A stretch of DNA of 64,000 nt from Nageia nagi (Eukaryota > Pinophyta). Below the pieces are notes generated by a model. That model was not told where the DNA came from, did not search any database, and worked only from the letters and a program-made list of their open reading frames with translations. The stretch spans positions 113,956,001 through 114,020,000 of the forward strand of contig JBITNC010000001.1 in NCBI GenBank assembly GCA_050084985.1, read 5' to 3'. A program made the position numbers and the translations under genes. This document shows, in pieces, positions 13,769 through 25,989 of the stretch (position 1 is its first letter; each line of letters starts with the position of its first letter).

Positions 13769-14785
13769 TCATAAAGAGTGACACCTTCCAAGCTTGAGGT
13801 TGGACTCCTATTGAGAATATACACCACTGTTCTTGATGTTTCATCCCAATATTAATTGCTCAATTCTTTTGTTTGTAGCATGCACCTTGCCATTTCTACA
13901 ATAGTGTGGTTTTTCCTTTGGAAACACCATTTTGTTGTGGAGTATAAGGTGATGTGAATTGCCTTTTTATTCCACAATCCTTGCAAAACTTCAAGAATTC
14001 ATTAGAGCAATACTCTCCTTCATTATCACTTCTTAGGTATTTTACTTTACATTCACTTTGATTCTCTACATGGTTCTTAAAATCTTGAAAGTACTTGAAG
14101 ACTTCATCTTTTGATTTTAAGAAATATATCCAAAAATATCTAGAGAAATCATCAATAAAAGTGAGTAAGTAAGATTTTTTACCCATACTTAAAGTTTGCA
14201 TAGGTCCACAAAGATCACAATGCACCAATTGTAGGGGTTTAGAGGCCCTCCATGCTTCTCCTCTTGGGAATTTGCTTCTTGAGTGCTTTCCAAAAGCACA
14301 TCCTTGACACACTTCATTTTTATTATCTTCAACTTTGGGCAGCCCATAGACCATAGTTTGAGATGTTATTAATCTCAAATTTACAAAATTTAGATGACCA
14401 TATCTTAGATGCCAAAGCCAACTCTTGTTGTCAATGGCTACATTTGCAAGTGAAGCACCATTATTTTTACCAAATTAGAGAGGAAATAAGTGATTTTTGG
14501 TCATAGGGACTAAAGTGACTAGCCTATTACCATGATTTTTATCATAAATCTTACATTTTGCATTCTCAAATACAAGCTTATAATTTCTCTCCATTATTTG
14601 GCCTACACTCAACAAATTGTGTTTTAAATTTGGAGTATATTAGATGTATTTTACCTTTTTGGGACCTTCAATGGTGCTTACCTCCATGGCTCCCATGCCT
14701 TCAACTTGCAATGGATTGTCATCTCCAAGTCTGATCTTAGACTTGTATGAGTTGTTCAAAGAAGAAAACAACTCCCCCTTGCCGA
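13769..14785 (-). pseudogene. copia protease end and integrase, frameshifted
   Basis: The longest frame (13896-14378) holds the integrase zinc region ending VCQGCAFGKHSRSKFP and the core with VHCDLCGPM, FIDDFSRYFWIYFL, LRSDNEGEYCSNEF and PYTPQQNGVS. A frameshift after NGVS shifts the next part (VEMARCMLQTKEL, TVVYILNRSPTSSLEG) to another frame. The part nearer gag (14400-14785) carries the protease tail and GAG-pre-integrase text (WLWHLRYGHLNFVNL). Integrase inserts the cDNA into the genome; this copy cannot be made as one protein. Confidence 0.85.
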
Positions 14786-15745
14786 TCATATGATTTGATG
14801 CTCCGTATCTAGCAACCAAGTCTCTTCTTTCACCTTTTCATCTTTGTTTTCCATGGACATGAACAAGTGAGAGGAATTCTCTTCCTCTCCATAGTGAGCA
14901 CCTCCACTATTTCCTTCTTGTGAGGCTTTCAATCTACAGTCACTCTCAAAATGACCAAACTTGTTACAGTTGTAACATTGTTTGTCACCACTTGTACTTC
15001 CTCTACCTCTTCCTCTTCCTTGGAATCTCCCTCTTTTGGCTTTCCCTCTTTCTCTTCTTTCTCCTCTTGAAGAATTGGATTCACCTTCCTTGCTTACAAA
15101 GGCTTTTTCATCAGCTTGATCAGTTGAAGGAGTGAGATCTTTGAGCCTCTCTTCATGACTCATCAAGGAACCAATGAGAGTATCATAGGGAAAAGCAGCC
15201 AAGTATTTGCTTTCCTCTATGATAATTGCTACATGGTTCCGCTTGGGGAGAAGTGATCTAAGCACCTTCTTCACCACTACTTCATTGGTGATTGTTTCTC
15301 CAAGGGTTTCCATCTTGTCAACACAAGATTTAACCCTCACACAATAGTCACCAACAAACTCATCATCCCTCATTTTGAGATTTTCAAAATCCCTCTTCAA
15401 GGTTTGGAGTCTCACTTGCTTGATTTGAGCACTCCCTTGGAAACCTTGCTTGAGTTCTTCCCAAGCACTCTTTGCTGATGTACATGATGCAATCCTAGGG
15501 AAAATTGCATTCCCCATTGAAGCTTGAAGATGGTAGAGAGCAAAGGAATTGTTCCTTTGATTTTGCTTCATGTCTTTCTTGGCTTGATCTCCCAAAGTAG
15601 ACCAATTGGTTGGATCAGTGTATCCATCCTCAACAATGTCCCATAATCCCTTTCCTATGAGCAAGGTCTTCATCTTGATAGACCAGTACTCATAGTCATC
15701 TCCATGGAATTCTGGTAATGGGAGTGAATTATTGTTGTTGGCAAT
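14786..15745 (-). pseudogene. copia gag (UBN2-like) with zinc knuckle and protease start
   Basis: The open frame is 295 codons from the Met at 15673, but it continues upstream in frame to 15745, where the codon at the expected start is ATT followed by Ala-Asn-Asn-Asn-Asn. The upstream text (LPEFHGDDYEYWSIKMK) belongs to the usual gag N-terminus, so the true start appears lost. The body is UBN2-like nucleocapsid (LWDIVEDGY, residues 11-19). An Arg/Gly-rich stretch precedes the knuckle CYNCNKFGHFESDC near residues 233-246. The frame ends just after WLLDT: a base is missing next to the catalytic Asp-Thr, moving the protease out of frame. Confidence 0.88.
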
Positions 15746-15826
15746 TTTTCAAAAAATGATAGGACTGGACTATACACTTGCAAGAATGCTCGCAATGTAA
15801 TCTCTTCTAACCCAAAATACCAAGAG

Positions 15827-15838
15827 GCTCTGATACCA
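15827..15838 (-). other. Primer binding site of the nested copia element
   Basis: On the element strand TGGTATCAGAGC lies three bases inside the 5' LTR. It is complementary to the 3' end of initiator tRNA-Met, the usual plant copia primer. Confidence 0.93.
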
Positions 15839-15841
15839 TAA

Positions 15842-16360
15842 TGTGAGAATAACCACATTCTATTTGATTCATGAATTTACAAAGCTTTTATAGAGCTTGG
15901 ACTGAGCTCAATATAGACAAATGATAGTTGAGTAGATAGGCTCAACATTTATTATACTCATATCCAAAACCATCAAATATGCTCTAAATGTAGTTTAAAC
16001 CTATTCTAGATAGTCAAATAGAACTCCTACAAACTGGAACAGATTAGAATAGATCACCAAACTAAGCTATAGAGCTAAAATAAGTACAAACTAGACTATT
16101 CTGGGCATACTGCCAATATGCCTAGCCTCCCATGAAACATAGTCACATTTTATGCATAGGTGAATAAGTCTATGGGGGAGACAAGAATACCATTGACAAA
16201 GATAGCATTATTCTCACTAGTAGTAGTGATGGCGATAACATCGTTGAGGATGCCGCGGATGGGGGTGGCGTAGGGCATGGCTTGCAAGTCAGAATTGCGT
16301 AGGTGAGAAATACGCAAGGTCAAACTTGTGCAAATCAGAATCGTGAAAGGTAAGTCAACA
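15842..16360 (-). repeat. 5' LTR of the nested copia element
   Basis: 519 bp, starting TGTGAGAATAA and ending GTCAACA on the plus strand, followed by the TATAA duplication at 16361-16365. As the 5' LTR of a minus-strand element it should carry the promoter, but I could not place a TATA box with confidence. Confidence 0.93.
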
Positions 16361-16365
16361 TATAA
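16361..16365. repeat. Target site duplication TATAA, right copy
   Basis: Matches 11064-11068. Removing the copia element and one TATAA rejoins the gypsy gag text. Confidence 0.9.
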
Positions 16366-19300
16366 TAATATTCCATAGCATAGAATATATTCCTTTGAGT
16401 AGTTGGCTGATATATTTCTAGACCATTTTGCAATCAACATCTCCAAGAGGGCATTTATCACTGATTTGGGAAAATTATCATAGTTTGATGATGAGCTAAT
16501 TTTAGATTATGTTTGTAGATGGATATAAGTTGTTATAGATATGTATTATATGTGTCCTCAATATGAGTTGGTCAAACTCTTTTCTAGAAGTTGTAATAAA
16601 CATATTTCCTTGATACTTTGAATTTAATAGCATCATACTTTTGAGGATGCTTTATCACAAACTAAGTTGATAGAGGAAGCCAAGGTTCAGGATGGTGAGA
16701 TTAAATTGAGGAAGAAAGAAAATAACTATCAAAAGTACTACAATAATTAAATAATCCTAGTATGTATTACCAAAAATATTAGAGTAATCAAGTATCTTAG
16801 GATGTTCATTAGACTCAGCTAGTTGTTCAATTCGCTCCACCATGACCATCCAGAGCTAATCCACCTCTACAACCATAGGCATAAGAGATACCAATACAAA
16901 ATAATGAGAAAAGCAATTAGTAAGACAACTATAGAGCTAGATAACCTTGATAGCAAGGGCCATGTAAACCTTGGATACCATTGATTAAACCTATTGAGGA
17001 TGTATTGAAGAAACTGTTAAATGCATAATTAGTTACCCTCCCTGAAATAAAATCAAAATATCCTAATTGGGATAAACCAACATGGTACAAGGATAATGGA
17101 TATTATAATTACCATAAATAGAAAGGACATGGGACTAATAAATGCAATCCATTGAAGAATTTTATCTAAAGGATGATATATAATGGGCAAGTCTCTACTA
17201 GAAATTTGATGGCCCAACCTAATACAAATTTGGAGGTTTTCCAAGATCCATTGCAATGACATAACAATAACATCAACCATATATCATCAGAGGCTTCATA
17301 ACAAGTTGTTCATTACTATAATATAAAGCATTCAAATGATTTTATGGGATCTACTAATGCAAATTCACATTATCCATTTATGGGATCCATCAATATAACA
17401 TCAGACTATTCTTTTGTAGGATCCATTAACTTGACATATGAATATGAATTCTTGGGAATTATTGAGGCATCACCTTCTTATTAGATTATAGAATTGCATG
17501 ATACCAACATAATCAATGTGGCTAATATAGACTCAGCCTCCAAAACCAATAGTGACTATTCATATTTAGTTAGAATAAAAGCTCTAGACTACATAGAAAA
17601 ATCTCTCCTTATTGGACTTAATTCAATAATTTAAAGAACATAGGGAGGATTTGAATAATATTTTGAAGGCTATCGAACTAGATAATGACAACCCAAATTC
17701 CTTTGGATATTTTATTAAGGTTGTGTAGAGTGCCACTAAACCTAGTATCACCTTCTATCAATATGAGATTCAACAACCTTCACCAAATAATATTAAATAT
17801 CTCTCTTTATACATAGTGACTTATGCAGATTCTCATTCATTGAAGAGGGTGTTAGTTGATAATGGGTCCATAATTAATGTTATGTTAGTATTAGTACTTA
17901 ATAAGCTCAAGGTACCTATTTGATATTTGAATACATCCACTCTCATCATTAAGGCTTTTAACAACACCTTGGAAACCATAATGGGTACAGTTTTACTTCT
18001 AATAAAGGTTGGAGTTAGAGAGATCATAGCTACATGCCATGTTGTAGAGGTGATATGCAGTATAATCTACTTTTGAGTCAATCATATGTTGAATATATGG
18101 AATCAATACCTTCCACATTGCATAGATGCTTAAAATATTTACATAATAGAATGGTACATTACATAATAAATGACCCAAACCCCTATAGTCATGGAAACTC
18201 CACTTTTCTTCCTAAGTCTCCTTAGATGCCATGTGGGCATCTTTTTCCTATAATTATTCTTATAAATGATGATCCTAATCCCCAATAGATACATTCATAA
18301 GAACCCTCATCTTCTGATATTCCTTCGATTCAATCACTTGCTTCTTTGTAGCCATATTCTACATCTCCATCCAATGTGGGTTCCTTTATACGTCATGATG
18401 GTAAGTCTCCTAAGGAATCTACATGCACTTTTTCTAGCTGTTAGAATGCATTTATTTCTATCCATGGGAATGACTACTAATCCTATAATAATGTGTCTTT
18501 TCTTAATTATTTCCACTTAACGTTTTCTCATCTTACATGTGATCTACTTCAAGTAGAGAAGCCCTCTTCCTCTCAAGTTGATCTAGATCCTCTCGATCAA
18601 CATCATGTCAGTAATGTTGTTTCACAAACTTCATATTTTATTTAGTACAAATTTCTTGTAAAGGTTGAGTATCGCATAAACAATATTTTTGTTAATATTC
18701 TTTCTATATGATACTTGGGGAGACTTTAAGAATCCCCACTTGTACTAAGCATAGTCATCCCACTAGGTCATTGCCCTAACCAATCATTGTTTGTCTACAT
18801 GAATATTGATTTATCCAAGGAAATTCCTCTTAAGCATTGTATTGATGAGAATTTTTTTACAAAAATTGAATACCTATTGTGTCCTAATTTAGTATGTATA
18901 CTCTTTGCTAAATGGAAATGGAAAGGATATGGCCTAGGTAAGTTTGAGCAAGACCAAGTTCATGCTTTCATTATTTCTTTTAAATATAATCAAGATAAAA
19001 GAGGTCTAGGGTTTTGTGTCCCTAAACTTAAGCCTCTAGAAGCACAACTTATGGATCTTAAACTTCTAGAGCAAGTGGTGCAATACAATCATGAGCATGA
19101 CTCAATCTATATTTTAGGTCATCTAGTCCTCATGCATCAGAGTTTTCCATCGCTAATAATTTCTTCCATAATCCTACTTGTGACCTTATCCTTAATGTAT
19201 CCATGTTTTCTTTTGATAGTTTATCTCCTTTTATTCTTCTCATGGGTTGTGATTCACTAATTATTTTTAGTCTTGAGTCTATGGATTTCTCATCCCCTTT

Positions 19301-19690
19301 ATTAGGTCCTTTGTTTGTATGTGATAGTGCATCTTTTTCCTATAATTGCATTAATGAAGCTTGAACATCAAATTTGGGTTCTTTTGTAAATAGTCTAGAT
19401 AGGTATGATTATGCTTATCTTCTTATCTTCAAATAGCTAGAAGAGGATTCACACATGTACTTGGGGAATTCAGTAGAGATCAACCTCATCAATGGTCTAG
19501 AGAATCCCAAACTTGTCTATTTGGTAGATGTGTTAAATGAGTTACAAAGCAAAATCCATGACTATTCTAAAGAGATTTTCCAAGATATTTACATTTGATT
19601 ATGAGGATATGCCAGGAATGGATCTTAATATTATTGTTGTAGAACAAAAATAATGCATGAATAATAAATTGAAGCACTATTTCTCTATAA
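16366..19690 (+). pseudogene. Tat/Ogre-like gypsy gag, protease and G-patch relic, 3' part
   Basis: Gag resumes with broken text (FLDHFAINISKRAFITDLG near 16400-16470; FEDALSQTKLIEEAKVQDGE near 16640). A knuckle-like YHKxKGHGTNKCNPLKNFI lies near 17110-17165. The protease near 17835-18000 has LVDNGSIINV; Asp-Asn-Gly rather than Asp-Thr-Gly is usual in this lineage. Near 18900-19015 a G-patch-like segment has GYGLGKFEQ and KRGLGFCVPK. Near 19590 text like the start of RT (YEDMPGMD) appears, and homology ends about 19690. RT, RNase H and integrase are absent, so the element is 3'-truncated or rearranged here. Confidence 0.7.
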
Positions 19691-19711
19691 TGTATTATTG
19701 AATAATTTCTC

Positions 19712-20023
19712 ATGCTAGAAAATGATGGAATACAAGTAAAGGAATGTGTAAATGCTGGATCATTTATTGCTATAAAGGGTCAAAAGGTGCATCTACTTGA
19801 CCCTCACGGTAATATCATGGGGTTTGGAAATGTGTACAATGATGATCCTAGTGGCACATGCCATGGTAGCACTATTGGAGAGGGATACATTTTCATAGAG
19901 ATGACATCATGTAATTTTAGTGGTTAAATGCTACCCATACCCAATGGGAATGCTACTACTTTGGGAGAAGGTATTTGGGGCTTTGTGTTATGGGGAACTA
20001 AATCATTGCAATTTGATTTTTAA
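19712..20023 (+). pseudogene. Fragment resembling the C-terminal domain of plant transposon proteins
   Basis: A 71-codon frame (19712-19927) continues in the same frame after one TAA to a second stop at 20021-20023, giving about 103 codons. It reads KGQKVHLLDPHGNIMGFG, HGSTIGEGY, then PIPNGNATTLGEG and GFVLWG. This pattern (hydrophobic LLDP, HG, GE-Y, P.PNG, G..V.W) recalls a domain in plant En/Spm-type transposon proteins. The assignment is from memory of the pattern and is tentative. It could instead be a decayed host fragment. Confidence 0.38.
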
Positions 20024-20339
20024 CCTCCAATTATAACCTAACAAGTATAATCATTCCTACTTTTATATCAAATTTTTACTATTTATTTCATAACAAGTAT
20101 GTTTTTTAATTAACTATTCATTTCATAATTTTCTTTATGATATAAGATAATATGCATAAAAGAATGAAGCATAATGAGGATGCAAATAAAGGAATGGAGA
20201 AGAAGTAGGATTTAAATGAAGAAGAAGATCCTAAAGAGGTAGGGTTCCTAGAATAATATGTTGTAGATGTTGTAAAGTGAACCAAGCCCATTACATAGCT
20301 AACATAAGATGACACAAATACGATAAGTCAAGTATTCTT

Positions 20340-21620
20340 CATACCATTTGTAGGAAATATTTTCTATGTTCATACATATTTTTTCATAAATGTATATCAA
20401 GGAATTCATAACCTCAACATTCTATTAAGAGCTATTCTAAACTACTCTATGCCCTTTTATAAAAACCCATATGCATATCCTAAGATCAAACTACTCTTTG
20501 ATGTATGTCCATACCTTCTTCCAAAGCTCCCATGATGGCAAATGCTTGAATAATGCTTGCAAAGATTGAAAACTTAGGTTTTACAACTGACAATTACATC
20601 TACTTACAAGTCTCTAGACCCTTTTCTAAAAACCCATGTTACGTGTATCTTGTAATCATTGCAAACCGTGAAATTATTTCTACATCATGTATCTTATCAA
20701 ATAATCTGCTTGCCTTCTCTATGCTTTCACATTTAGCATACATGTATATCAGGACATTCACAACCTCAACATTTGATGCAAAACTATTTCAAATGACACT
20801 TTGATGGATGTCCATACCTTCTTTTAGATCTTCCTTTGATGGCACATGCCTAAAGAATGCTGGAGAAGTTTGCAAAGTTAGGTTTTACACCTAATAATTA
20901 CATCTACCTACAAGTATCTAGGCCATTTGTTGAAAACCCATTTTGTGCATATCATGTGATCATTGTAAACTATGAAAATATGTCCACATCATGCATCTTG
21001 TCAAATAATCTTCTTGCCTACTCTATGCTTCCACATTTGTCATACATGTATATCAAGGCACTCACAACCTCAACATTTGATGCAAAAATATTTCAAAATA
21101 CTCTTTGATGGATGTTAAAGCCTTTGTTTACTACTCCCTTTGGTCACACATACCTAAAGAATGCTAGAAATGATTGTAGAGTTAGGCTTTACAATTGATA
21201 ATTCTATATGCCTACAATTCTCTAGGCCCTTTTTTGAAAACCCATGTTGTGCATATCCTACAATCATTGTAGATCATGAAATTATGTCTACATCATGCAT
21301 CTTGTCAAATAATCCACTTGCCTTCTCTATGCTTCCATATTTGTTATACATGTATATCAGATCATTCACAACCTTCACATTTGATGGATGTCCATACCTT
21401 TTTCCAAAGCTCCCATGGTGGCATATGCATGAAGAATGCTGAAAAAGGTTGCAGAGTTAGGTTTTACACCTAATAATTACTTCCACATTTTGCATGAAAT
21501 GTAAATCATGATATTCATAACCTCAACTTCCTATGAAAAACCATTTCTAACTACTCTTAACAAAATTTAAGGGCATCCTTACTGTAGCCATGAATAATTA
21601 CATAAATAAAATATGCTATA
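20340..21620 (-). pseudogene. PLS-class PPR protein pseudogene, at least four repeat blocks
   Basis: Only the minus strand makes sense: it reads repeatedly as LIYMYxKCGSIExARRLFDKMHDVD, then TMIxxYAQNGF, then GVKPN with a following short helix pair and GMDIHQ. These are plant PLS-type pentatricopeptide repeats. PPR proteins bind organelle RNA, but this copy is dead: each block has stops (TAG/TGA) and one-base shifts. Blocks recur every 304 bp (plus-strand anchors 20553, 20857, 21161), one base more than the 303 bp of a 101-residue P-L-S triplet. The extra base lies at different places in two blocks. The similar plus-strand frames of 83-93 codons are antisense shadows. No editing-type C-terminal domain is visible. 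Confidence 0.85.
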
Positions 21621-21987
21621 TATGTTTATTTGATTAGGTTTAATTTGATTTAAGGTATCCTAATGGTTGCTTTTATGCTACATGGAAGAATTTGTTTTTA
21701 AGAAGGTTGTCAATATGATGTTGCTTTCACATATTTTTACTTAATAGACAAATTGTCTAAAAGTTCAATTATGTTTTTCATGAACAAGATGGAGGTGGAT
21801 TCTTGTTCAATTTGTTATGTACTCATCATGGGTTGGTTACATGCAAACCCTAGTAGTTTTCTAAATCAAAAATAACTCAATGAACTAATACAATATGGAT
21901 GTGAAGAATGGAATAAGCTAAAAGAGATTCCATGACTATTGAATTTATGAATTCTAAATAGGCTTACTTAAGTCAAAGGGTTTGATG

Positions 21988-22254
21988 GGAAAGTTCAAAA
22001 TATTAGAGGAAAAAACTACTAAAAAAATTTGGAATTCCATATCAGAAACTCCTAGAATTTATATAGTTGTATGGGCTTATCATTTCTTTTTCATTTTGAT
22101 AATTGAAGAAAATGCACGTTACATTTTTTATACTCATGGTCAAATACTAGATGATAATTGTAGACAAGGATATGTATTGAAGTTTGATGAAGAGACGGAA
22201 GTGTGGGAGAAGGAAAAAATGAAAAAAAAAATGATGAACACTATATTGCATTAA
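21988..22254 (+). pseudogene. Unrecognised coding-like fragment
   Basis: About 88 codons from an ATG at 21988, mildly coding-like in composition: a Lys-rich start, an aromatic segment (YIVVWAYHFFFILII) and an acidic tail (KFDEETEVWEKEK). The text after the stop also reads sensibly for a few codons. I recognise no family. A transposon remnant is as likely as chance. Confidence 0.25.
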
Positions 22255-23672
22255 AATAGGGTAAGGAGTGTTGCAAATATTACTTTGCTACATTTTTAAT
22301 AGATTCATGTATGCATAATTGGTTCATTGACTTCAAATTTGGGGTATTAAGTAACCTCAACCTAGCCAGGAATTTGACAATGGACTTCTCTCTCATAAAA
22401 ATGGAGGATGATAAAAATAGGTGGGTATTGAACTTAATGTTTTATGTGTTTATGACTCTTATTTTAGGCATTAAGTAACCTCAACTTAAAAAATTCATTT
22501 CAAGCCTTCTCTCATGTAAGGAATTAACAAAGCAAACATACCAAAAGGCAACAAAGGATCATGCAAGAAGACATTAGGTCTTAGATGTAGATCTAGACTA
22601 ATCATGAGGATAACTCTTCCTACTTTCAAAAAGGATGAAGGTAAGAGAAGTGCTTGGTATAACTCCAAGGTTTCTCTTGGAGGGACAAAGCCATCTAGGA
22701 CTTGTAACTTGCTATCAAAAAAGAAAAAAAAAAGGGAACAAGCCATTTCAATAGGTGACATTAAAATACATCATGTGTAAAATCCTCATAAGATATTTTC
22801 TTACCTCAAATGTTTCTATGTGTAATATGTTACAACATAAATTAACAAGTATTTGTTGAAGTAAAAAAATATTATACACAAAATTTAGAGAATGTAATTT
22901 AGTTTTATTTGATGTTACTCATGATTTTCATTATGAATGCTAAAATGCAAATTTGTACACTATAGTTTACTTTGATTTGATGTACATTGTACTTCATTTT
23001 AGTTTTGATGTGGAAACTTACATATTTTGAATTTTATGGCAAGTAACCCAAGGAGTGGAGAGTGGAAATATATAGAAATCAATTACAAGGAAGAGGTTTA
23101 AATATAAAGCCATCATAATACCCCAATACCCCTCTCTACATAATAAAATGCTTATGGAGATGAAAAAATGTTAGGGAAAACAATCACCTATATTTGAAAC
23201 CATCCTACTACATGGGAATAAGAGAGAGTGGTGGAAATCATGAAGTAAAATATATAACAAATTGCTTTATGAGATGAATGACTCTACAGATGAAAAAGAT
23301 CCATTCATCCATGATCCAAATCTAGCCTTCTTCCCACACAATAGAAGAATATGCTTCATTCCCACTCCATTATCCATGTATAATCCTGAAAATATTATTT
23401 GTAATTGTAATTATGAGACAACCATTGTATATTTGATTGTGTATATTTTTGCCATGATAGTATTTATGACTTGAATATTTGAGAAAGAAATGTAAATTTG
23501 AATATGTATAATTAACTATGAATATTTGACTTCATTTGAATTTGTATAATTGAGTGTGTTTAAAAGTTATCATTCAAAATTTAATATTGTTGTCATTCAA
23601 ATTTCAATCTTGTTGTCATTCAATTGGAAAGTAAATCTTATTTTATTGCTTTTTTCAAACATTATTATTAAT

Positions 23673-23757
23673 ACAAATTTGTACAAAATTGACAAATTTG
23701 TACAAAATTGACAAATTTGTACAAAATTGACAAATTTGTACAAAATTGACAAATTTG
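23673..23757. repeat. Exact 19-bp tandem repeat, 4.4 units
   Basis: The unit ACAAATTTGTACAAAATTG repeats without mismatch at 23673, 23692, 23711 and 23730, plus a partial copy. The first ten bases are a perfect palindrome. Lack of divergence suggests recent slippage. Confidence 0.95.
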
Positions 23758-24039
23758 ATTGTTATTTACATATATTGATGGGGTATTTGTGAAATTCCTT
23801 TTTTGTAATGGTACATAGTCATGGTATTGAACTATTTTTCATAACTCTTGTACAATTGTAAAGAATAGAGCTACAAAAATTTGGGCCCAAATTCTATGTT
23901 GTAATTGCAATATTATTTAATATAGAATTTGCAATGTCTAAGGATAAAAATACCAATATTTTCTTTCATTGAATCATATTATATTCATCCAATCCTTGCA
24001 ACAACCATGAATAATGTTATATAAGTAGTGGTTGCTCTT

Positions 24040-24370
24040 TTGTTATGTTAAATTCATAACCATGAATAATTTAATACAAGTCATTCATGTTATTAAAACT
24101 ATTTATGAACCTTTCAATGGTTATGTTGAATTCATAACCATAAATAATGCAATACAAGTCATTCATGCTATTAAAGGTATTTAGGAATGTTTCAATGGTT
24201 CTACTAAATTCATATCTAGGATTAATGCAATACAATTCATACATACTATTAAAAGTATTTACGAACCTTTAAATGGTTATGCTTAAATCATAACTAGGAA
24301 TAATGTAATAAAATTCATACATGTTATTTTATGAACCCTTCAATGGTTTTGTTTCTTTCATAACCAAGAC
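24040..24370. repeat. 78-bp tandem repeat, about four degenerate units
   Basis: A landmark (ATTCATAAC and variants) recurs at 24052, 24130, 24208 and 24286, exactly 78 bp apart, with a last diverged copy 70 bp on. Each unit contains AATACAA(G/T)TCAT and a GAACCTTT/CAATGG block. It is followed to about 24620 by simple TATATA text and four GATCAATG words. Confidence 0.85.
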
Positions 24371-25989
24371 CATTTCATTAGATAAACACCTTACAATTTC
24401 ATGTAGATATATCATGGGCATATATATAAATTACTATGGGTATATATATAAATATAATATGGGCGTATATAAAGATAATGTAATATGGATGTATATAATA
24501 GGGTTTTTGATCAATGAAATATATGGATATATGAATATATTATGGTTGTTGATCAATGAATTAAATTTTAGGGTTTGTGATCAATGGTATATATTAGGGT
24601 TAGTGATCAATGAAAGCTCCATTTTTTGATCTAATATTGAGTAAGTATATGAGCCAAAATCATGGTTACCAATACTTCCATTGGAAAAAAATGATCTTGG
24701 CTCCTATGCTCATTCAATCTCAATCAGGGAGATAAAGGGTTCCATATCCTTTAGTGACTTTTTTTAATGGGGATTCTTCAATTGAATAAAAGATTGTCTT
24801 ACAAGTATCTTTAGTTGCTCTATGTATAGGATTCATTATTCTTTATTTCACAAGTTTCTTTAGTTGCACTATGTATAGGATATCTTAAATATTGATTGTA
24901 ATTATTTTGTTCCTCCTTATCTCTTTTCTTTCATGTCTTGTTTCTTTTTGTAGTAGGACATTTAACCATGCAATTGTATACTATGTGGTTTGTTGCTAAT
25001 TTTAGGACATTCTATTAAGGGAATTTTCATGCCTACAATTATTCATGCATATTTTTCTAAAGATATTTTCTTTACTTATAGTCTCATTCTTTAGGTATAT
25101 TTTTCTCAAGAAATTTTCTTACATGTTACGATGCCAATAAATCATATAATGAAATGGTACTTCCAACATACATAACTCAGATCCACAACTATCAATAAAT
25201 TTGATATTATGATGAAACACAATACATTTTAGATCTATAAAAAAACTATATAAGAATAGTCAAGGGTCTTAAAATATGCATAAGTGTTTGCAGCTGAGGT
25301 ATGCCTTCACCTTTTCTTATTAATGGTATCATATTCATTTACATATGTAAATAGTAAGAAGAGTATAAAAATGCCAACTGCAATCCCAATTATCAAAATC
25401 ATAGAGAACATTAATGTATTTGGTAAAGTTTAGCATTTATCTTGACTCTTATGCCCAATTTTTAATTCTAATTTTGATTTTTCCCAACAGTAAACTACTC
25501 AACTATGATCAAGAATGATAAAGACCTATGTTTTGATTCCTATTTGATATGATCATTTGCAAGAAAGAGTAAAAGTAGCATTCAAATAAAAAAAATATGA
25601 AAAATGATTTCTATGAAATAAATTAAATTAAAACACAAAGTGTTTACCTTGAAATTGTGTTATCTTAGGTCGATCATATTTTTTTTAATTTTGGAAAGAC
25701 ATAAATAGGATTTTTTTAGGCATCAACATTTAAATCACATGATTTCATCTCTCGAATCCCACTTTTCATTTTACAAGAAGGACTCATCCAACTCTTCATT
25801 CTTCTTCCAAACCTTTCAGCTACATTAGAATCTTATAGGAATGAAAATTGGTGGTATTTAACTTACATATCCATAACCATACTTGAAAACTACCTCTTAC
25901 TTCTGGAAGTATCTTAATATTTCTCTAACAATTATTTTAACCATGCCTTTCCATCATCAACATCTAATATCTTAGGAGATGAAGGATCA

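Larger units (their letters stand above)
11069..16360 (-). mobile_element. Full-length Ty1/copia retrotransposon nested in gypsy gag
   Basis: Two 519-bp direct repeats bound a 5292-bp element flanked by TATAA. On the minus strand the order is 5' LTR (right), primer binding site, gag, zinc knuckle, protease, integrase, RT, RNase H, polypurine tract, 3' LTR (left). I counted about 54 differences between the LTRs (about 10%), some 45 of them transitions. It is structurally complete but coding-defective: lost gag start, frameshift in protease, frameshift and 34-bp duplication in integrase, frameshift at the C-terminus. Confidence 0.95.

Noticed and set aside
20553-21473. Three similar plus-strand ORFs beginning ML(A/E), suggesting a small repeated gene family
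   Set aside because: They are antisense to PPR repeats on the minus strand; the motif content (MYxKCGSIE, YAQNGF, GMDIHQ) is only on the minus strand.
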